Positions 1-11,924 of a stretch of DNA of 64,000 nucleotides are shown in pieces (the first letter of the stretch is position 1; the number at the start of each line of letters is the position of its first letter). The stretch is from Acanthochromis polyacanthus. Taxonomy: Eukaryota > Chordata > Actinopteri > Pomacentridae. The stretch covers positions 41,983,628-42,047,627 of the forward strand of contig NC_067116.1 of NCBI RefSeq assembly GCF_021347895.1, written 5' to 3'. Under the pieces are notes generated by a model. That model ran no database searches. It saw only the letters and a program-made list of their open reading frames with translations, and was not told the DNA's origin. The position numbers and the translations under genes are program-made.

Positions 1-112
<112 letters not shown>

Positions 113-375
113 AGCATTTCTGCTCTTTCTCCATTGATGGCACATTTTTGCTCCTCGCCTCGCCATCTCTCCATCTCGCTCTCTCTCTCTCTCTCTCTTT
201 TTTTCTGGGGTGAGAACGATGGCACTTAGTCGCCATGGCAACAGCAGCTTTGATGTGATCATGGCCTGATATTTCTATTGACATCAGTGTGGAGTGACAT
301 CAGTACCTAATTATGCAGAGCCGAAAAAGGACAATGTCTACAACCTATTCCTGGAGCGAAAAAAACAGTCCAGAC

Positions 376-451
<76 letters not shown>

Positions 452-1141
452 AGCAAGAGGGATGAATGGAGGCAAAAGAGATAGATGATGGGAAAAAGTG
501 AAAGATGGAATAACAGGGAGAAACAGAGAAATAGAGAAACAGCGGTAAAGAGACAGAGAGAGATACAGAAGAGCAAAAAGGCAAACAGAGAGAAATGGGA
601 GGTGTAATGCGGCTCGACAGATGGAAAGAGAGGAAAAACATTCAGAAAAGTGGAAACTATCTGTAGCTTGTTCTCGCCCTGAACTAATGGGAAGATTTGG
701 ACTGTTGTTGTTGATGCCAAACTGATTTAGCTGGAGGCCGTGTTACACAGACAGACTCCCAGTGTCAATCAATCCTCCAGACTGCAAACACACAGCCATC
801 TAATTCATTACAGCTATCTGCCTTGGCCGTCTCTCTTCTGGCATTACATCGCCTCTGGCTGCTCGCTCTTCCCCACTGGACCCATCCAAACCAAACACGA
901 CTCTAATTGGCCACGGGCCCCCCGACCCCCATGTGGCCTATAATGTCATAGGCAATGTCGTACGTGCACTCAACCACACACACACACACACACACGCACT
1001 TCTTGGCGTCTACGCACACCAGCATCGTTTAATCTGGATGATTTTCTGCATATTTACTGCTTATTTATCCCTCATCTTCATTTTACTGTCCTTAAGTGTG
1101 CAGCTGCAATTCATTTAAGGCTCATCCTCACAAATACACAC
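113..1141. repeat. Intron 8 (partial): CT and GA microsatellites, purine-rich block
   Basis: A CT run lies at about 174-199 and a long GA run at about 384-444. Purine-rich plus-strand sequence continues to about 660, and a short CA run lies at about 975-998. The serine/leucine-rich and Arg/Glu-rich frames here are just translations of the GA repeat. I searched for the expected next TLE exon (DSDGDKSDD type) and did not find it, so it should lie left of base 1. Confidence 0.8.
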
Positions 1142-1282
1142 ATATGAGTGAGGCGGGAGAGGCTCTTTATCGTCGCAGCGCCTCCTCTTGGCCTCAGTTC
1201 CTCCCTGCGAGGAGGAGTAACCTCCGGATGGACCCTGGCGCTCCTCAGCCGGCTGACTGTCTGTCGATGATACTGACTTACT
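1142..1282 (-). CDS. tle2: TLE2-like exon, start of CcN region with basic nuclear-localisation motif, probably exon 8
   Basis: The minus-strand frame reads SKSVSSTDSQPAEERQ, then GPSGGYSSSQGGTEAKRRR, then CDDKEPLPPHSY. The AKRRRCDDKE stretch fits the KKRKxDDKD nuclear-localisation motif at the start of the TLE CcN region, and EERQGPSGG resembles the TLE2 sequence there. The exon ends after HSY, where TLE proteins continue with DSDGDKSDD; the donor would be TAT followed by GTGTGT, a weak match. The 5' edge is uncertain. CCAG at 1284-1283 gives 141 bp in phase 0. TCAG ending at 1273 gives 1272-1142, 131 bp, which joins in frame to the phase-1 end of the previous exon. A missed short exon of 3n+2 bases is the alternative. 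Confidence 0.78.
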
Positions 1283-3400
1283 CTGGAGGGAGACAAGGAC
1301 ACAGAGAAGAATATTAGCACCAAATACTGTCTCGCATTGTGAGAGGGACGCACTACGAAGCAAGATTAGTGGGTTAGCGAGGTAAGTTGAGCCTAAAACC
1401 TGCTAAATCGCCATAGCAACGGATGCTGTACAGCTGACCTGTTCTGGAGGAGGTTCTGTTCAGAGTTTAGGATTTAAATCAATAGTTCCTTTCCCAATGA
1501 GTTTTACCTGCAAACCCGTTGAGCTGTAGTAATGCCATTGAACAACATTGTGCAATTATAGTCTGCACATTGAAAGCATCGTGTTACCATGGAAACCTTC
1601 ATGCACCCAGTTGGTGATGCAGAAAATGCAGAAATTTGTTTTTTTTTTTTTTTTGGTCCTAAAATACCGCTCAGCACACTTTACACTGCTGGCACTGCAG
1701 CTAATTAGAAAATGTATTAGTCTATTGGTGTTTATCACAGAGAATAGTCAATCAATAGCATTAATTTCACTTTGATTTGGCCAAAAACTAAAGTAATTTT
1801 CACGTATCCGTCATTTCGGGACAGTGTCAGACTTAAATGCGTCCGTAAAGTATCGTATTTAAATGAAGTTTAAAGTTAAAGAGCTCTAATGTGCAGCTGT
1901 CACACATTAGAAATAAGCGGCTGCATTGAGAGTCACTGAGTGGTAAAATAAATATATTAACGTCCAAGTTTAACAGTTTTATTTTTTCTACCAGCGCTCC
2001 TCTCTAGCATCATTTGCAGCAGCAGCACTTTTTACTGCAATAAATTTTTATATTCTTCTCAGCTCTCCATTATCGCAAGCTGTTCTTCTTGACTGGAGTA
2101 GGCGACATGCCATCGGCCCATTTTGCTCAAAAGAAGAGTCAAATGACGCATCGAATACCCCCTTAATGGGAGCCCGATGAAGAAAACCTGGGCAACAAAG
2201 AAAGCTGATGTATCCGATTGGGATTTTGGATTTTATTGAGCCAGCTAAGTCAAAAAATAAGCCTGGATTTGTTGAAACTGCTTTGTAGTGCAACCCTCAG
2301 AGCGAAGAAAGGTGATGAAAGCGGATGCATCTTTTAACAAAAACCAGCACACATTCAGTCCTGCCAACGTGTAGATAAAACACAGACGAGCACGACTACT
2401 TTAGAGACAAGAAAAAGCTCACATTAACAAAAAAGCCCCATAAAAACACACATGATAACATCACACACACACAGAGCCAGAACAGTGGACATAAGCACAG
2501 GTCAAGACGTAGCCATAGTAGCACACAGGACGGCCGATAAAGCTAATTAGTGCCCCCCCCCCCCCTCGACACACCAGCCCTCGTGTAAAATATGACTCTC
2601 ATTATTGGGCAATAAAGCTGTGCAGGCACATTCACAAAGCAGGCCGTCCTGCTGCTCACAAAAGCCCGATCAAAGCATTGTGTTTTTTTTTATTTGCATC
2701 AGAGCAAAGGGGCCAGAGGTTCGGTGAGGGCCACTTGTCATTCTGCGTCCCCCCGTGGGGAGGACGGGAACAGTGAGGGTTTAACACAGCAGTGAGTCAC
2801 ACAGGAAGAAGCACAACAGAGCAGAGAAGCAACTACACAATGGACCTCAGTGCAGCTCAACAAACTTCCCTCTCTTCTGCACTTCCTTTCGCTGTCCCTT
2901 CTTTCCCCTCCATTTAAAATTCTCGCATGCTTTTTACCAGTGCGGCTGATAAACGCCACTTGATATGCATCTTCCTCCCCCCTATCCCCCTCCTCTCTCC
3001 TCCCCTCAAAATGCTCCTCGGCGAAGTTCAACACAAACCACAACTCATGAGAGAAATATTTTCCCGGTGCTTAACTATCAGCATTGTGTTTCGCAATTAA
3101 ATTATGCTCGGGATTTCACTGCAGATAGAGTCACGAGGGAGGGGAAAGTAAAGCCAGCAGCGCTCTTAAATCACTTTCATTCCACAATAAAAGTGAGAAC
3201 AAAAGACTTGCTGGTATTTTTAACAACACTCCCCTACTTTGTCTCCTCCTCTTTGCTCTCTCTTCTCATCCACATGCTCAAGCGTTTCCCTGCCTCTAAT
3301 CTAAAAAGTCACAAAAGTCAGCGTGACGGAAAAATGTTAAAACACAGATAACTAAAAGGGAAAGCTGTAACATGATCACTGATTTCTGCTTTGTGTTCTT
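1283..3400. other. Intron 7, first part: no gene seen
   Basis: Mixed sequence with a C homopolymer of about 14 at 2552-2565, a poly-T at about 1638 and no reading frame with recognisable protein similarity. The segments 2090-2300 and 2575-2700 look non-repetitive and could be conserved non-coding DNA, but nothing here proves it. Confidence 0.5.
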
Positions 3401-6235
3401 TGCTTCTTTACAGATGCACAGGACAGGTTTTGGGCAGATACTGCACAGATGCAGGCTGAAGTAATGTTTTGGATGTCAGGGAGCATTTTTCCATCTTTGA
3501 GGAGGCACAGAGGTCAACGTGATTGCGAAATGTTCAAAGAAAGACGATTAAAACGCAAAAATATAACGTGATCGCTGCATTTTGAGTCTGTTTTTTTTTT
3601 GTTGACTGTAACTACAGATGCACAGAATTAGTGTGCATTGGGAAACAGTATCTGTACATTAGCAGACTGTGAAAGAACATTTTAGATGTCACGGTACATT
3701 TCTCACTCTTTGAAGACTTACAGAGGTTAGTATGCCAGCAAAATGCTGAAGAAAGATAATTAAAAGGAAAACTATTACATCATAACTGCCTTTTAATTCA
3801 GCGTTTTTCCCTGTTGACTGTAGCAATAGATACACAAAATGAGTTTCTGTTGGGAAGCGTTCTGGGCTGATATTGTACATATGTAGATTTTCAAAGACCT
3901 CATTAGATGCCAGAGAACATTTTTGAGTCTCTGAAGAGTCACAAAGGTCAGCATTATTGGAAAATGTTCAAAGAAAGACAATGAAATCTAAAAACATGAC
4001 GTCATCATTGATTGACTTTATTCAGCTTCTTACCTTGCTTATTTTACCTACAGATGCAGTCTCTGTTATTAAAAAGTTTTGGACAGACATTACAGATTGC
4101 GAAAGAACATTTTAGATGCCAGAGAACATTTTTCACTCCTTTAGGAGTCATAAACATCAGTGTGATTGTGAAATGTTGAAAGACAATTAAAAGGGAAACT
4201 ACAACGTCATCACTGCTTTTTGATTCTTTAGATTTTCCTTGTTGGCTGCAGCTACAGACGAACAGGATGTGTTTCTATTCGGAAGCCTTTTTGAGCAGAT
4301 TCTTTACGTATGTAGACTTTGAAAGAGCTTTTTAGATGCCAGAGAACATTTTTTTAATCTCTGAGGAGTCACAACGGTCAAAGTGATTGCAAAGTGTTAA
4401 AAGAAGGAGAATTAAAAAGAAAAATGTCGTCTGATCTCTACTTTGTCGTTCAGCTTCTTTCCTTGTTGACTGTTGCTACAGATGCATGGGATGAGTGTGC
4501 TTTAGAAAACAGTTTCGGGCAGACATGTAGACTCTGACAGAACGTTTTCAATGTCAGGGTACATTTTTCGCTGACTTGAAGAAGCAAAGAGGTTGACGTT
4601 AAAAGACAGGCAACTAAAGGGAAAACTGTTACGTGATCAGTGACTCTTGATTCATCTTTTTTCCTCGTTTAATTTGCACAAGATGCACATGATAAGTCCA
4701 AGTATGCTGTTCATACGCAACCTCTGAACAAACTTTTTAGATATCAGGACATATTTCACTCTTTGAGGAGTCACAAAGGTCAGTGTGATTGCAAAATGTT
4801 TTAATAAAAGACAACTGAAGATAAAAATATAACGTGATCACTGATTTAGCTTCTTCCTTTGCTGACTTTTGCTACAGATGCAAGAGTTTGTGTTAGTTTT
4901 TGTCCGATAAGTAGACTCTGAAAGACCATTTAGGATGTCTGGGTGCATTTTTTCACTCCTTAAAGTGTGAAAAAAGTCAGCACGATTGCAAAATGTTTAA
5001 AGGAAGACAACTCAAGGGAAAACTGTAGCATGATCACGGATTCCTGCTTCATCTTGTTTCCTAGTTTAATTTGCACAAGATGCACAGGATAAGCTTCTGT
5101 TACAGTTTGAGTAGATACTGTCCATATGCAGACTCTGAAAGAACATTTTAGATATCTGACATATTCTTTTCACTCTTCCAAGAGTCACGAAGGTCAGTTG
5201 ACTGCAAAATGTTTCAAGAAAGACAACCGAAGATAAAAATGCATCATAATCACTGATTTAGTTTCTTCCTTTGCTGACTGTTGCTTCAGATCATGGGATG
5301 TTTTTGCATTCGTTTTTCTCAGATATTTAGACTCTGAAAGAACATTTAGGATTTCTGGGTAGGGTTAGAAAAAAATCAGTGAACTGAACAGAAAACTGTA
5401 ATGTGATCACTGATTCCTGCTTCATCTTGTTTCCTAGTTTAATTTAGAAGAAGAAGAGAAGAATGTGCTTTATTGTCATTACACAGTGTACAACAAAATT
5501 GCTATCACACATTAGGAGTTCGGCGTCTTGCACAGGGACACCTTGACATGAGCTCTCCAGGCCGGGGATCGAACCAGCGACCCTCCAGTTACAAGGCGGC
5601 CACTCTACCCACCCAAGATGCACATGATCTCCATTAGGACACAGTTTTGAGTGGATACTGTCCATATGTAGAGTCACAAAGGTCAGCATGATTGCAAAAT
5701 GTTAAAGGAAAGGGAATTGAAGGAAAAAAGATAATGTGATCACAGCCTTTTGATTCATCTTCTTTTCCTTTTCATTGCAAAAACAGATGCACAGGACAAG
5801 TTTTAGGCAGATATTCAACCTACAAAAGAACGTGCTAGATGTTGGTACATTTTTCGCTCTTTAAAGAGTCACAAGGGCCAACGTGATGTTCAAAGAAAGA
5901 CATTAAATGTAAAAATGACTACTTTCTGATTCATCTTCTTTTCCTGTTGACCACAAATACAGGTGCACAGATTGAGCTGGCGTTAGGAAATGTGCAGATG
6001 ATGTACATATGTAGACTTAAAAAGAGCATTTTGATGTTGACATACATTTTTTCGTCACTCTTTAGAGAGTCACCAAGGTCAGAAAGTTAAAAGAAAGACA
6101 AATTATAAGTAAATATGTAACGTGATTACTACCTTTTAATTCACTTTCTTTCCATGTTTATTGCAAACACAGATGCATAGGATGAGTTTCTATTGGGCAA
6201 CCTTTACTGTCCATGTGTAGACTGAAGTTAAGTTA
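3400..6235. repeat. Diverged tandem array, units of about 200 bp, about 14 copies
   Basis: A recurring landmark resembling ACAGATGCACAGGATGAG appears near 3411, 3614, 3828, 4051, 4255, 4478, 4680, 4873, 5076, 5288, 5617, 5783, 5959 and 6170. Each is followed by 'gactctgaaagaacattttagatg', 'tttcactcttt..gagtcacaaaggtcag' and 'gatcactg' type segments at similar spacing. Units have diverged by substitutions and small indels, so the array is old. One interval is longer because a SINE is inserted at about 5446-5613. No coding potential is visible. Confidence 0.9.
5446..5613 (-). mobile_element. tRNA-derived SINE inserted in the tandem array
   Basis: Read on the minus strand, an A-box-like TAGAGTGGCCG (5607-5597) is followed by a B-box GGTTCGATCCC (5575-5565), the internal RNA polymerase III promoter of tRNA genes. 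A non-tRNA body follows, then a tail containing GACAATAAAGCACATTC and a short TTC repeat at 5446-5456. It interrupts the array exactly where a unit would read 'aatttgcacaagatgcac'. The target duplication is not clear. It is not a functional tRNA: there is no second half able to fold into a cloverleaf. Confidence 0.82.
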
Positions 6236-7600
6236 AACTTTACATCACGCACAACAGGCCACAAGCTCAGTCAGTCATGGATCAGGCTGAACAACACTTT
6301 CCGGTGCAGTGACTTCACTTCACCGCAGCAATGACGGTTGTGCAATTCTGACTTAGTGCAGACAGTGGAAACATCTAATCAAATGGATCTCAGTGGTGAC
6401 CTCACATATTAAGGGAAACAGATATCTGCATCTCTTATTTTCCAGTTTCTGCAGACGCTGGAGTGTTTCGGGCAGCATTTTGCCATTGACTGCTGTTGTA
6501 ATCCTCCCACTTGTTCGGTAATTCTTCTAGATTACCAGCAACACTTGGTGGTGCTGATAAACAAACAGTTGCTTGTTCATCCATTAACTCAATTTGTAGG
6601 CTCTTCCAGATAACGGCGAAGCGCGGTGGGCTCAGACGTTAGCGTGATGCAGAGAAACCTTGAGCGGCTCAAGGTTGATGGTGATGAGCAGCTATTGTGC
6701 TGGTGCTGCTCCTGGCTGGGCTCCAGCAATACGCTGCCGTTTTTTTTTTCTTTTTTCTTTTTAGAGGCCACTTCACAGTGCGTCTCCATTCCCCTCAGTT
6801 TGTCACTGTCACACACACATACTTTTATCACACACATACATGACTACTCACCCTGCTGGGCGCTCCCTCTGGGCGGAGGAAGGGAAGGGAAGAGGAGGAG
6901 GAAGTGATGGAGAGAAAAGGGGGAAAAGAGAGAAAAAGTTTGACGTCAGTCCTCATAATAATAACAACAGTCAGCCAAGGTTAGACTCAACTGCCTCTCT
7001 AATAAAGATACAGACCCTCTATTGTGCCTGATTCCAGCCTCCTCTCCCCCTCTCTATCCTCCCTTCTCCTCTGTTCTCCAACCAGACAAAGCTCGCTGTC
7101 TTCCCCTGCTGCCTCCTTCAACACTCACTATCTTTTCCACTCATTCTTCCTCTCATATGTAAGAACAGAAACACAAACAGCTGCAGACATGCATAAGCTC
7201 TTACACAGATGCTTAACACGACAATATGAACACATTGATCTCTCTCTCCCTCTCCCTCTCTGCTCATACTGACTTTTTTTCCCCCTTTCTTTCTTTCTTT
7301 CTTTCTTTCTAACTCTCGGTTTATTCATGAGAAAGTCTCTCCTGACTCGGCGCCTGAAACAGAGCACAAAGATAAGATATTCTAACGGGGTGAATGGAAG
7401 TTCATAGGGAGAAAGCATTTCTTCTGCATTTACACAAGCGCCGTGAATACATCTGTCCATATTGTGACGGCAATCTAAACAAGAAAGTTCAAATCCAGTA
7501 CAAAAGGTGACTGGCTGTACAAATTAGGAAAAAAAAAAGCTGCCTGCCACAGATGATGCACAGCACTGCTTTGCATTTTATCTGCTCTAAAACGACAAAA
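6236..7600. other. Intron 7, middle: low-complexity patches, no gene seen
   Basis: Contains a poly-T/TTTTC stretch near 6740, a GA-rich patch at 6880-6940, CT-rich sequence at 7030-7100 and 7240-7265, and a TTTC tetranucleotide run at about 7284-7310. Reading frames here are low complexity and resemble no known protein. Confidence 0.6.
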
Positions 7601-8985
7601 TGATCTGTTTTTTCCGATGCAGCTGTCCAAGTTTTACTCCGCACTGGTTCCTTACGTCCATTCTAGCAGGAGATAAATTAAACTGAAATAAACACGAAAA
7701 GCGCAAATGTAAATGCAGAAATACAAACATTTGCGTGAGAGTAGCTCTCTGGATAAACTCCCAGAGCATTTCGCTCTAACTTACTCGCTCCTCTTCTCAA
7801 ATTGTTCAACAACATAATAGATTTTTAAGAATCAAACATCTTGTGTATATTGACCTGAAACAAAAGCAATTAAAATGATCGTGCTGCACAGCTTCAGGGC
7901 TGCAGAGACTCTAAAGAGCAAAAACTTGAATATCAGAACAAAGGAAGACAGTTTTCACATTTTTACTACTTCTATTTTTTTTCATTGGTCTGATTTTAAT
8001 GGTAACTTTGAATCATAGAGTTGAGAAGAGGTAAAAAAGGCAAAACTGTACAGCTGTTAGAGTTTCTTCCCTATCGATTCTTTCTCTATTCTAGCAGGAG
8101 ATAAACTACAATAAACGCAAAAATCACAAATGTGAATGCAGAAATACCAACATTTGCATGTCAGCTGCATTTCAGATAAACTCCCAGAGCATTTCACTCT
8201 CACTTACTTCTGCTAAACCCGCTGAAAATCATCTCAAATTGTTCAATAACGCAATCGATTTTCAAGAATCAAACATTTTGTGGATATTGACCTAAAACAA
8301 AAGCAGTTAAAATGATCTTATTGCACAACTTCAGGGTTGCAGAGGCTTTAAAGAACAAAAACGTCAATATTAAGCAACAAAATTTGAGCTCCTAATCAAA
8401 CCTTGCAGTGTGTCTGTCTTCTAAGCTTCTGTATTATAAAAACGTAATAGTTTTCACATTTTTACCACTTATTCTGTTTTTAGAGTAAAAAGAAAAAATC
8501 GCGCAGCTGTTAGAGTTTTTTCCAGACTGACTCTTTATTTATCTCTTCCTAGCAAGACATAAATTAAACTGAAATAAACACAAAATTGCAGAAACACAAA
8601 CATTTGCATCAGAGGAGCATTCAGGACAGACTCCCAGGGCATTTCACTCTAACTTACTTGCACTAAACTTGCTTCTCTTCTCAAATTGTTCGATAACATA
8701 ATTGATTTTTAGGAATCAAACATTTTGTTTAAGTCAAATGATTTTTACTGTAGCGCAACTTTAGGGCTTCAGGGGCTTTAAAGGGGAAAAGTTCAATGCT
8801 AAGCAACGAAAGCAGCGTGTCTGTGCTTAAATGCTGCCTCTGCTGTCTTCTAAGTTTCAATATCCCAAAAAAAAAAGCAAGACAGTTTTCACATTTTTAC
8901 CACTTTTATTTGATTTCATTGCACTGATTTTAATGGTAGCTTAGAAGAGCATTTAATCCTGTTTTTAGAGCAAAAAAAAAGAAAA
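7600..8985. repeat. Diverged tandem array, units of about 440 bp, three copies
   Basis: The landmark 'tctagcaggagataaa' occurs near 7659, 8091 and (as 'cctagcaagacataaa') 8547. Each is followed in the same order by 'acaaacatttgc', 'actcccagagcatttc', 'caaattgttc', 'gaatcaaaca' and 'cttcagggctgcagag'. A 'gacagttttcacatttttac' segment closes each unit. It ends just before the GP-domain exon at 9020. Confidence 0.88.
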
Positions 8986-9019
8986 GAAAACAGAGGATTA
9001 AAAACCGACAGCTCTTTAC

Positions 9020-9200
9020 CTCTGAGGTGTTCGGGATCGAGGTGGTTTCGCTCGTCTTTGGAGGCGAGGTGGGCCGAGACCCCCAGAGCCCCGGTTAGAG
9101 CCAGGAGCCCAGAGCCTCCCGCACCCAGGGAGAGTCCTGACGGGTGAGGCGTCAGGGGGATACCAGGGGCGTGGTGAGACAGGTGCTGGAGCTGCTGCTG
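9020..9200 (-). CDS. tle2: TLE2-like exon, GP domain ([20 protein letters not shown]...), probably exon 7
   Basis: The 181-bp exon encodes 60 codons plus one base. It begins [20 protein letters not shown], passes through [10 protein letters not shown] and [12 protein letters not shown], and ends DPEHLR plus a first-position G. This is the glycine/proline-rich GP domain that follows the Q domain and is reported to help corepressor function, including HDAC contact. [15 protein letters not shown] and GLLALTGAL resemble TLE2. The acceptor follows GTGGCCACAG at the end of a very pyrimidine-rich intron; a CAG-repeat start could allow a one-codon shift. The donor is CAGAG followed by GTAAAG. The phase-1 end matters for how the next exon joins. 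A longer reading of the same bases in another frame (starting [10 protein letters not shown]) is only a shadow. Confidence 0.92.
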
Positions 9201-9210
9201 CTGTGGCCAC

Positions 9211-9751
9211 AGGGAAAGAGGGGAGCGGGGAGGGAGTAAAGGGGAAGGGGCGGTGGCATACGAGGGAGTAGGTGGTTAGAAAAGAAAAGGTAGAATAAGG
9301 GAGAAGTTAGAGGGAAAGGAGTGAGAGAAACATGAGAAGAGGGAGAAGATGAATGAAATGAAATCCACATGGAGAGCTCGACAACGAGAGGGGAAATTAA
9401 GTTGAAGGTAGATAGGATGTGAAAGAGATTAGCGGATTAAGAGGTGAGAGAGATGGACACCGAGGATGAGGAAGAGGAAAGAAGACGGGGAAGAAGGGAA
9501 ATTGAACGATCAGGATATACGGGGAGGAAAGCAAAAGATGGAATCCAAGAAGTGATTGAAATCACGAGGTTGGGATTTAATAGGAAAAAAGGCAGTGAGA
9601 ATAGAAGAGAAGGGGAGGAAAATGTTTGCGAGCAAACAATGAGGAGAAACCGGGAGGAAATGGAGGTGGAAGCCGCGAAAAGTGAAGGAGAATTGGATGA
9701 ACAGGGAGAGTAAATGAGTGCAGCGAGAGAAAAAAAAAAGGAAGGAAAGTG

Positions 9752-9783
<32 letters not shown>

Positions 9784-9960
9784 AGAGAGAGCAAAAAGAT
9801 AAGACATTAAAATAAAACAATGGGAGAGGAGAAATGAGGACGCGGCCAAAGGAAGAGGATGATAAAAGATTATGTGAAAATACGAAAGAAAGAAAATGTA
9901 CACAGAAAGAAGAGAGAGAGAAGAAAAAGGATGGAGAGAGTGGAGAGCAAAGGAGCAGCT
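9211..9960. repeat. Polypurine tract (plus strand) upstream of the GP-domain exon
   Basis: About 750 bp is mostly A and G on the plus strand, with AGAGAG, GGAAGG and a CAG-rich patch at about 9753-9782. In the transcript, which is the minus strand, this is a long pyrimidine-rich stretch leading into the acceptor of exon 9020-9200. Several overlapping open frames exist only because of this composition. Confidence 0.85.
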
Positions 9961-11849
9961 ACAGATAAAGAAAGGCTATTATCCTGAGGGGCGCATTATG
10001 ATGTGTTTTCCTGTGCTGTTTTGTCAAGCCGGTGTATTAGACACACACACACAGGCAAAGACACACACACCTTAGAGACAGCAGTGTTTGTAGTGCTGGG
10101 AGGAACAAAGGGCTTTAAGTAGACAGTAATGTGATCAGCGCTCTGACAAGCTGTGGAAAACCCCATCGACTAGAGCACTCAGGAGCATCTCTGTGTCTGT
10201 GTGAACACATACAGAAACCACAACGTATGTGCAGTGTGCTGGCTGCACTGCTACATCAGAGGAAAGGTGCCTTTTCCAGCGTGCAGATTTGTGTGTGACA
10301 GTTTGCATTTAATCAAATATGAGCTCGTCTTTAGCACAGAAACCTTGAAAACCATGCGGCATGCATCACAATGGTTATTGTAAAGTAAGTCTGCTCCAAT
10401 GTGATCAGCCTCCTGATGAGATTTTATGTCATTTGGTCCGATTATTGTGATTGAAATGACTCAATTTCTGTCTCTTATTAACCCTCTGAACCCCAAATTC
10501 ACCGGCGGGTGTGAAAGGCTTGCTATCTTAAAATAAAAAAAAAAGAGTCAAAATTACACCATTTATCAGAGTGAGAAGCTGTAAAAACACGACAGATTTT
10601 GAGATGTTCAACTTTACATGGTCCTTGAACTGTGTGTCTTTTGGTTTCTTTGTGAAAATTAACCAAATCTAAGCGTAAAATCGCTAATAAAATCATTGCT
10701 TTATTTAAAAAGTGTCTCATTTTTTAAAAAAATGCCAAAAGGAAACCATTTGCACTAAAAAGTTTCTGTAAAAAACAGAAAATTATGTGTGTCACAGTGG
10801 AACCAAAAAGCCAGTACTGACTCAACTGTGACCAACAGTCACATGACAACAATTCAGGGACTTTTTGGCCAAACTGCAGGCTGTGTATACACAGAGCAGA
10901 TATGAAATTAATAAATGTAAGCAGTAAAATATCTATTGAATGTACAACCACCATTTATTCCCAGTGCTGGTGGCACCATGAGCAAAAGTGTGTACATATT
11001 TATTCTATTTTTTTTTAAATATTTGGGAAATAAATGATCAGAAACAGTCATCTTTTTTTGCTGTTTTCTATGATTTGTGGCATTATAACTTTGTCATACT
11101 GCACATGAGACATTATTGAATTCTCTGTACTTAGTCATGGTTGTGCAGTTTCCATAGTCCACAGTGAGGAAAAATAAAAAGAAGACACCTAGAAACTGGA
11201 TAGAGTTCAAAGGGAATTTAAAGAAAAGAGCTTCTTCAAAAGAAAAGCCACCATGTTTACAACTCTCCCCTTATTATTTCAGTAAGACGGGCCACTGTGA
11301 AATAGATTTCTCTATACCGCTACTTGCTCATTACGACTACAAGCAGCAAAGCAGCGCAACAAATGAATGCAAGCAGTGATTCATTACATCCTGCTTTCCA
11401 AAACTGAAGGAAAAAAGAAAGCACGACCCAGCGGAATGAAATTGCTGCTGCGACAGTGCATTCTTTAGGCTCGGGTGGAGATGCTGCTTAACATCGAATT
11501 CTAACAGGTTGGCTCACCTCGTAAATATGAAACACTTAAAACACGGATACGGCAACAAATAACTCAGTCGGAAAACAAACCTATCCAAATTGTCCATTAG
11601 CTGCGTTGGTTCCTCAAAGGTCCCTGTCACTAGTAAAACAATCCCTGCCTGACTCAGCGGCGAGTTAGCACATTCAGCATCGCCATCTGGAGTCGGCACC
11701 CTGAGTGATGTTTACTTTATGCCTCACCTGTTTGATGAAGATCTACATATTTGTAGGCCAGCAAAGAATTTATTAATAATAGCAGTTTGATTCCTGATGT
11801 GTGTGTAGGTGTGTGTGTGTGTGTGTGTTGACGGATGAAGGTGACTCAC
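9961..11849. other. Intron 6, remainder: possible interspersed repeat at 10478-11060
   Basis: From 10478 the sequence 'ttaaccctctgaaccccaaa' begins an AT-rich stretch of about 580 bp that looks like a common fish interspersed repeat. I could not find a matching second terminus, so its class is open. A TG microsatellite lies at about 11800-11828. No gene is seen. Confidence 0.4.
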
Positions 11850-11924
11850 CCCGATAATGGCGTTGAGCTCAGCCATGGTGACCTGTTTGGCCCTTTCCAC
11901 GGCTTGGACCACCTGTTGCTGGTG
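11850..11924 (-). CDS. tle2: TLE2-like exon, end of Q domain ([20 protein letters not shown]...), probably exon 6
   Basis: Seventy-five bases on the minus strand give 25 codons, from [20 protein letters not shown] to NAIIG. This is the end of the Q domain in Groucho/TLE proteins and is nearly invariant. The acceptor is TTTGTGCAG before CAC and the donor is GGG followed by GTGAGTCA. Both ends are phase 0. It joins 16550-16612 upstream (SQE then HQQQ) and 9020-9200 downstream (IIG then QQQLQ). The short CA/TG microsatellite at about 11800-11828 sits just inside the following intron. Confidence is very high for the family; these residues do not separate the paralogues well. Confidence 0.96.

Noticed and set aside
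307..720. Open frames rich in Ser-Leu or Arg-Glu repeats
   Set aside because: Direct translation of the (GA)n microsatellite.
1115..1363. Open frame extending the exon 8 reading upstream to an ATG near 1363
   Set aside because: The upstream part is intron polypyrimidine tract; the TLE similarity begins only after the AG.
5565..5607. tRNA gene from A and B boxes
   Set aside because: The body after the B box does not close an acceptor stem and leads into a SINE tail.
3400..6235. Regular repeats that might suggest a CRISPR array
   Set aside because: Units are about 200 bp, diverged and without unique spacers between short identical repeats; the genome is eukaryotic.
9016..9210. 64-codon frame [10 protein letters not shown]... 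on the minus strand
   Set aside because: Alternative frame of the TLE GP-domain exon; the frame that matches TLE is the other one.
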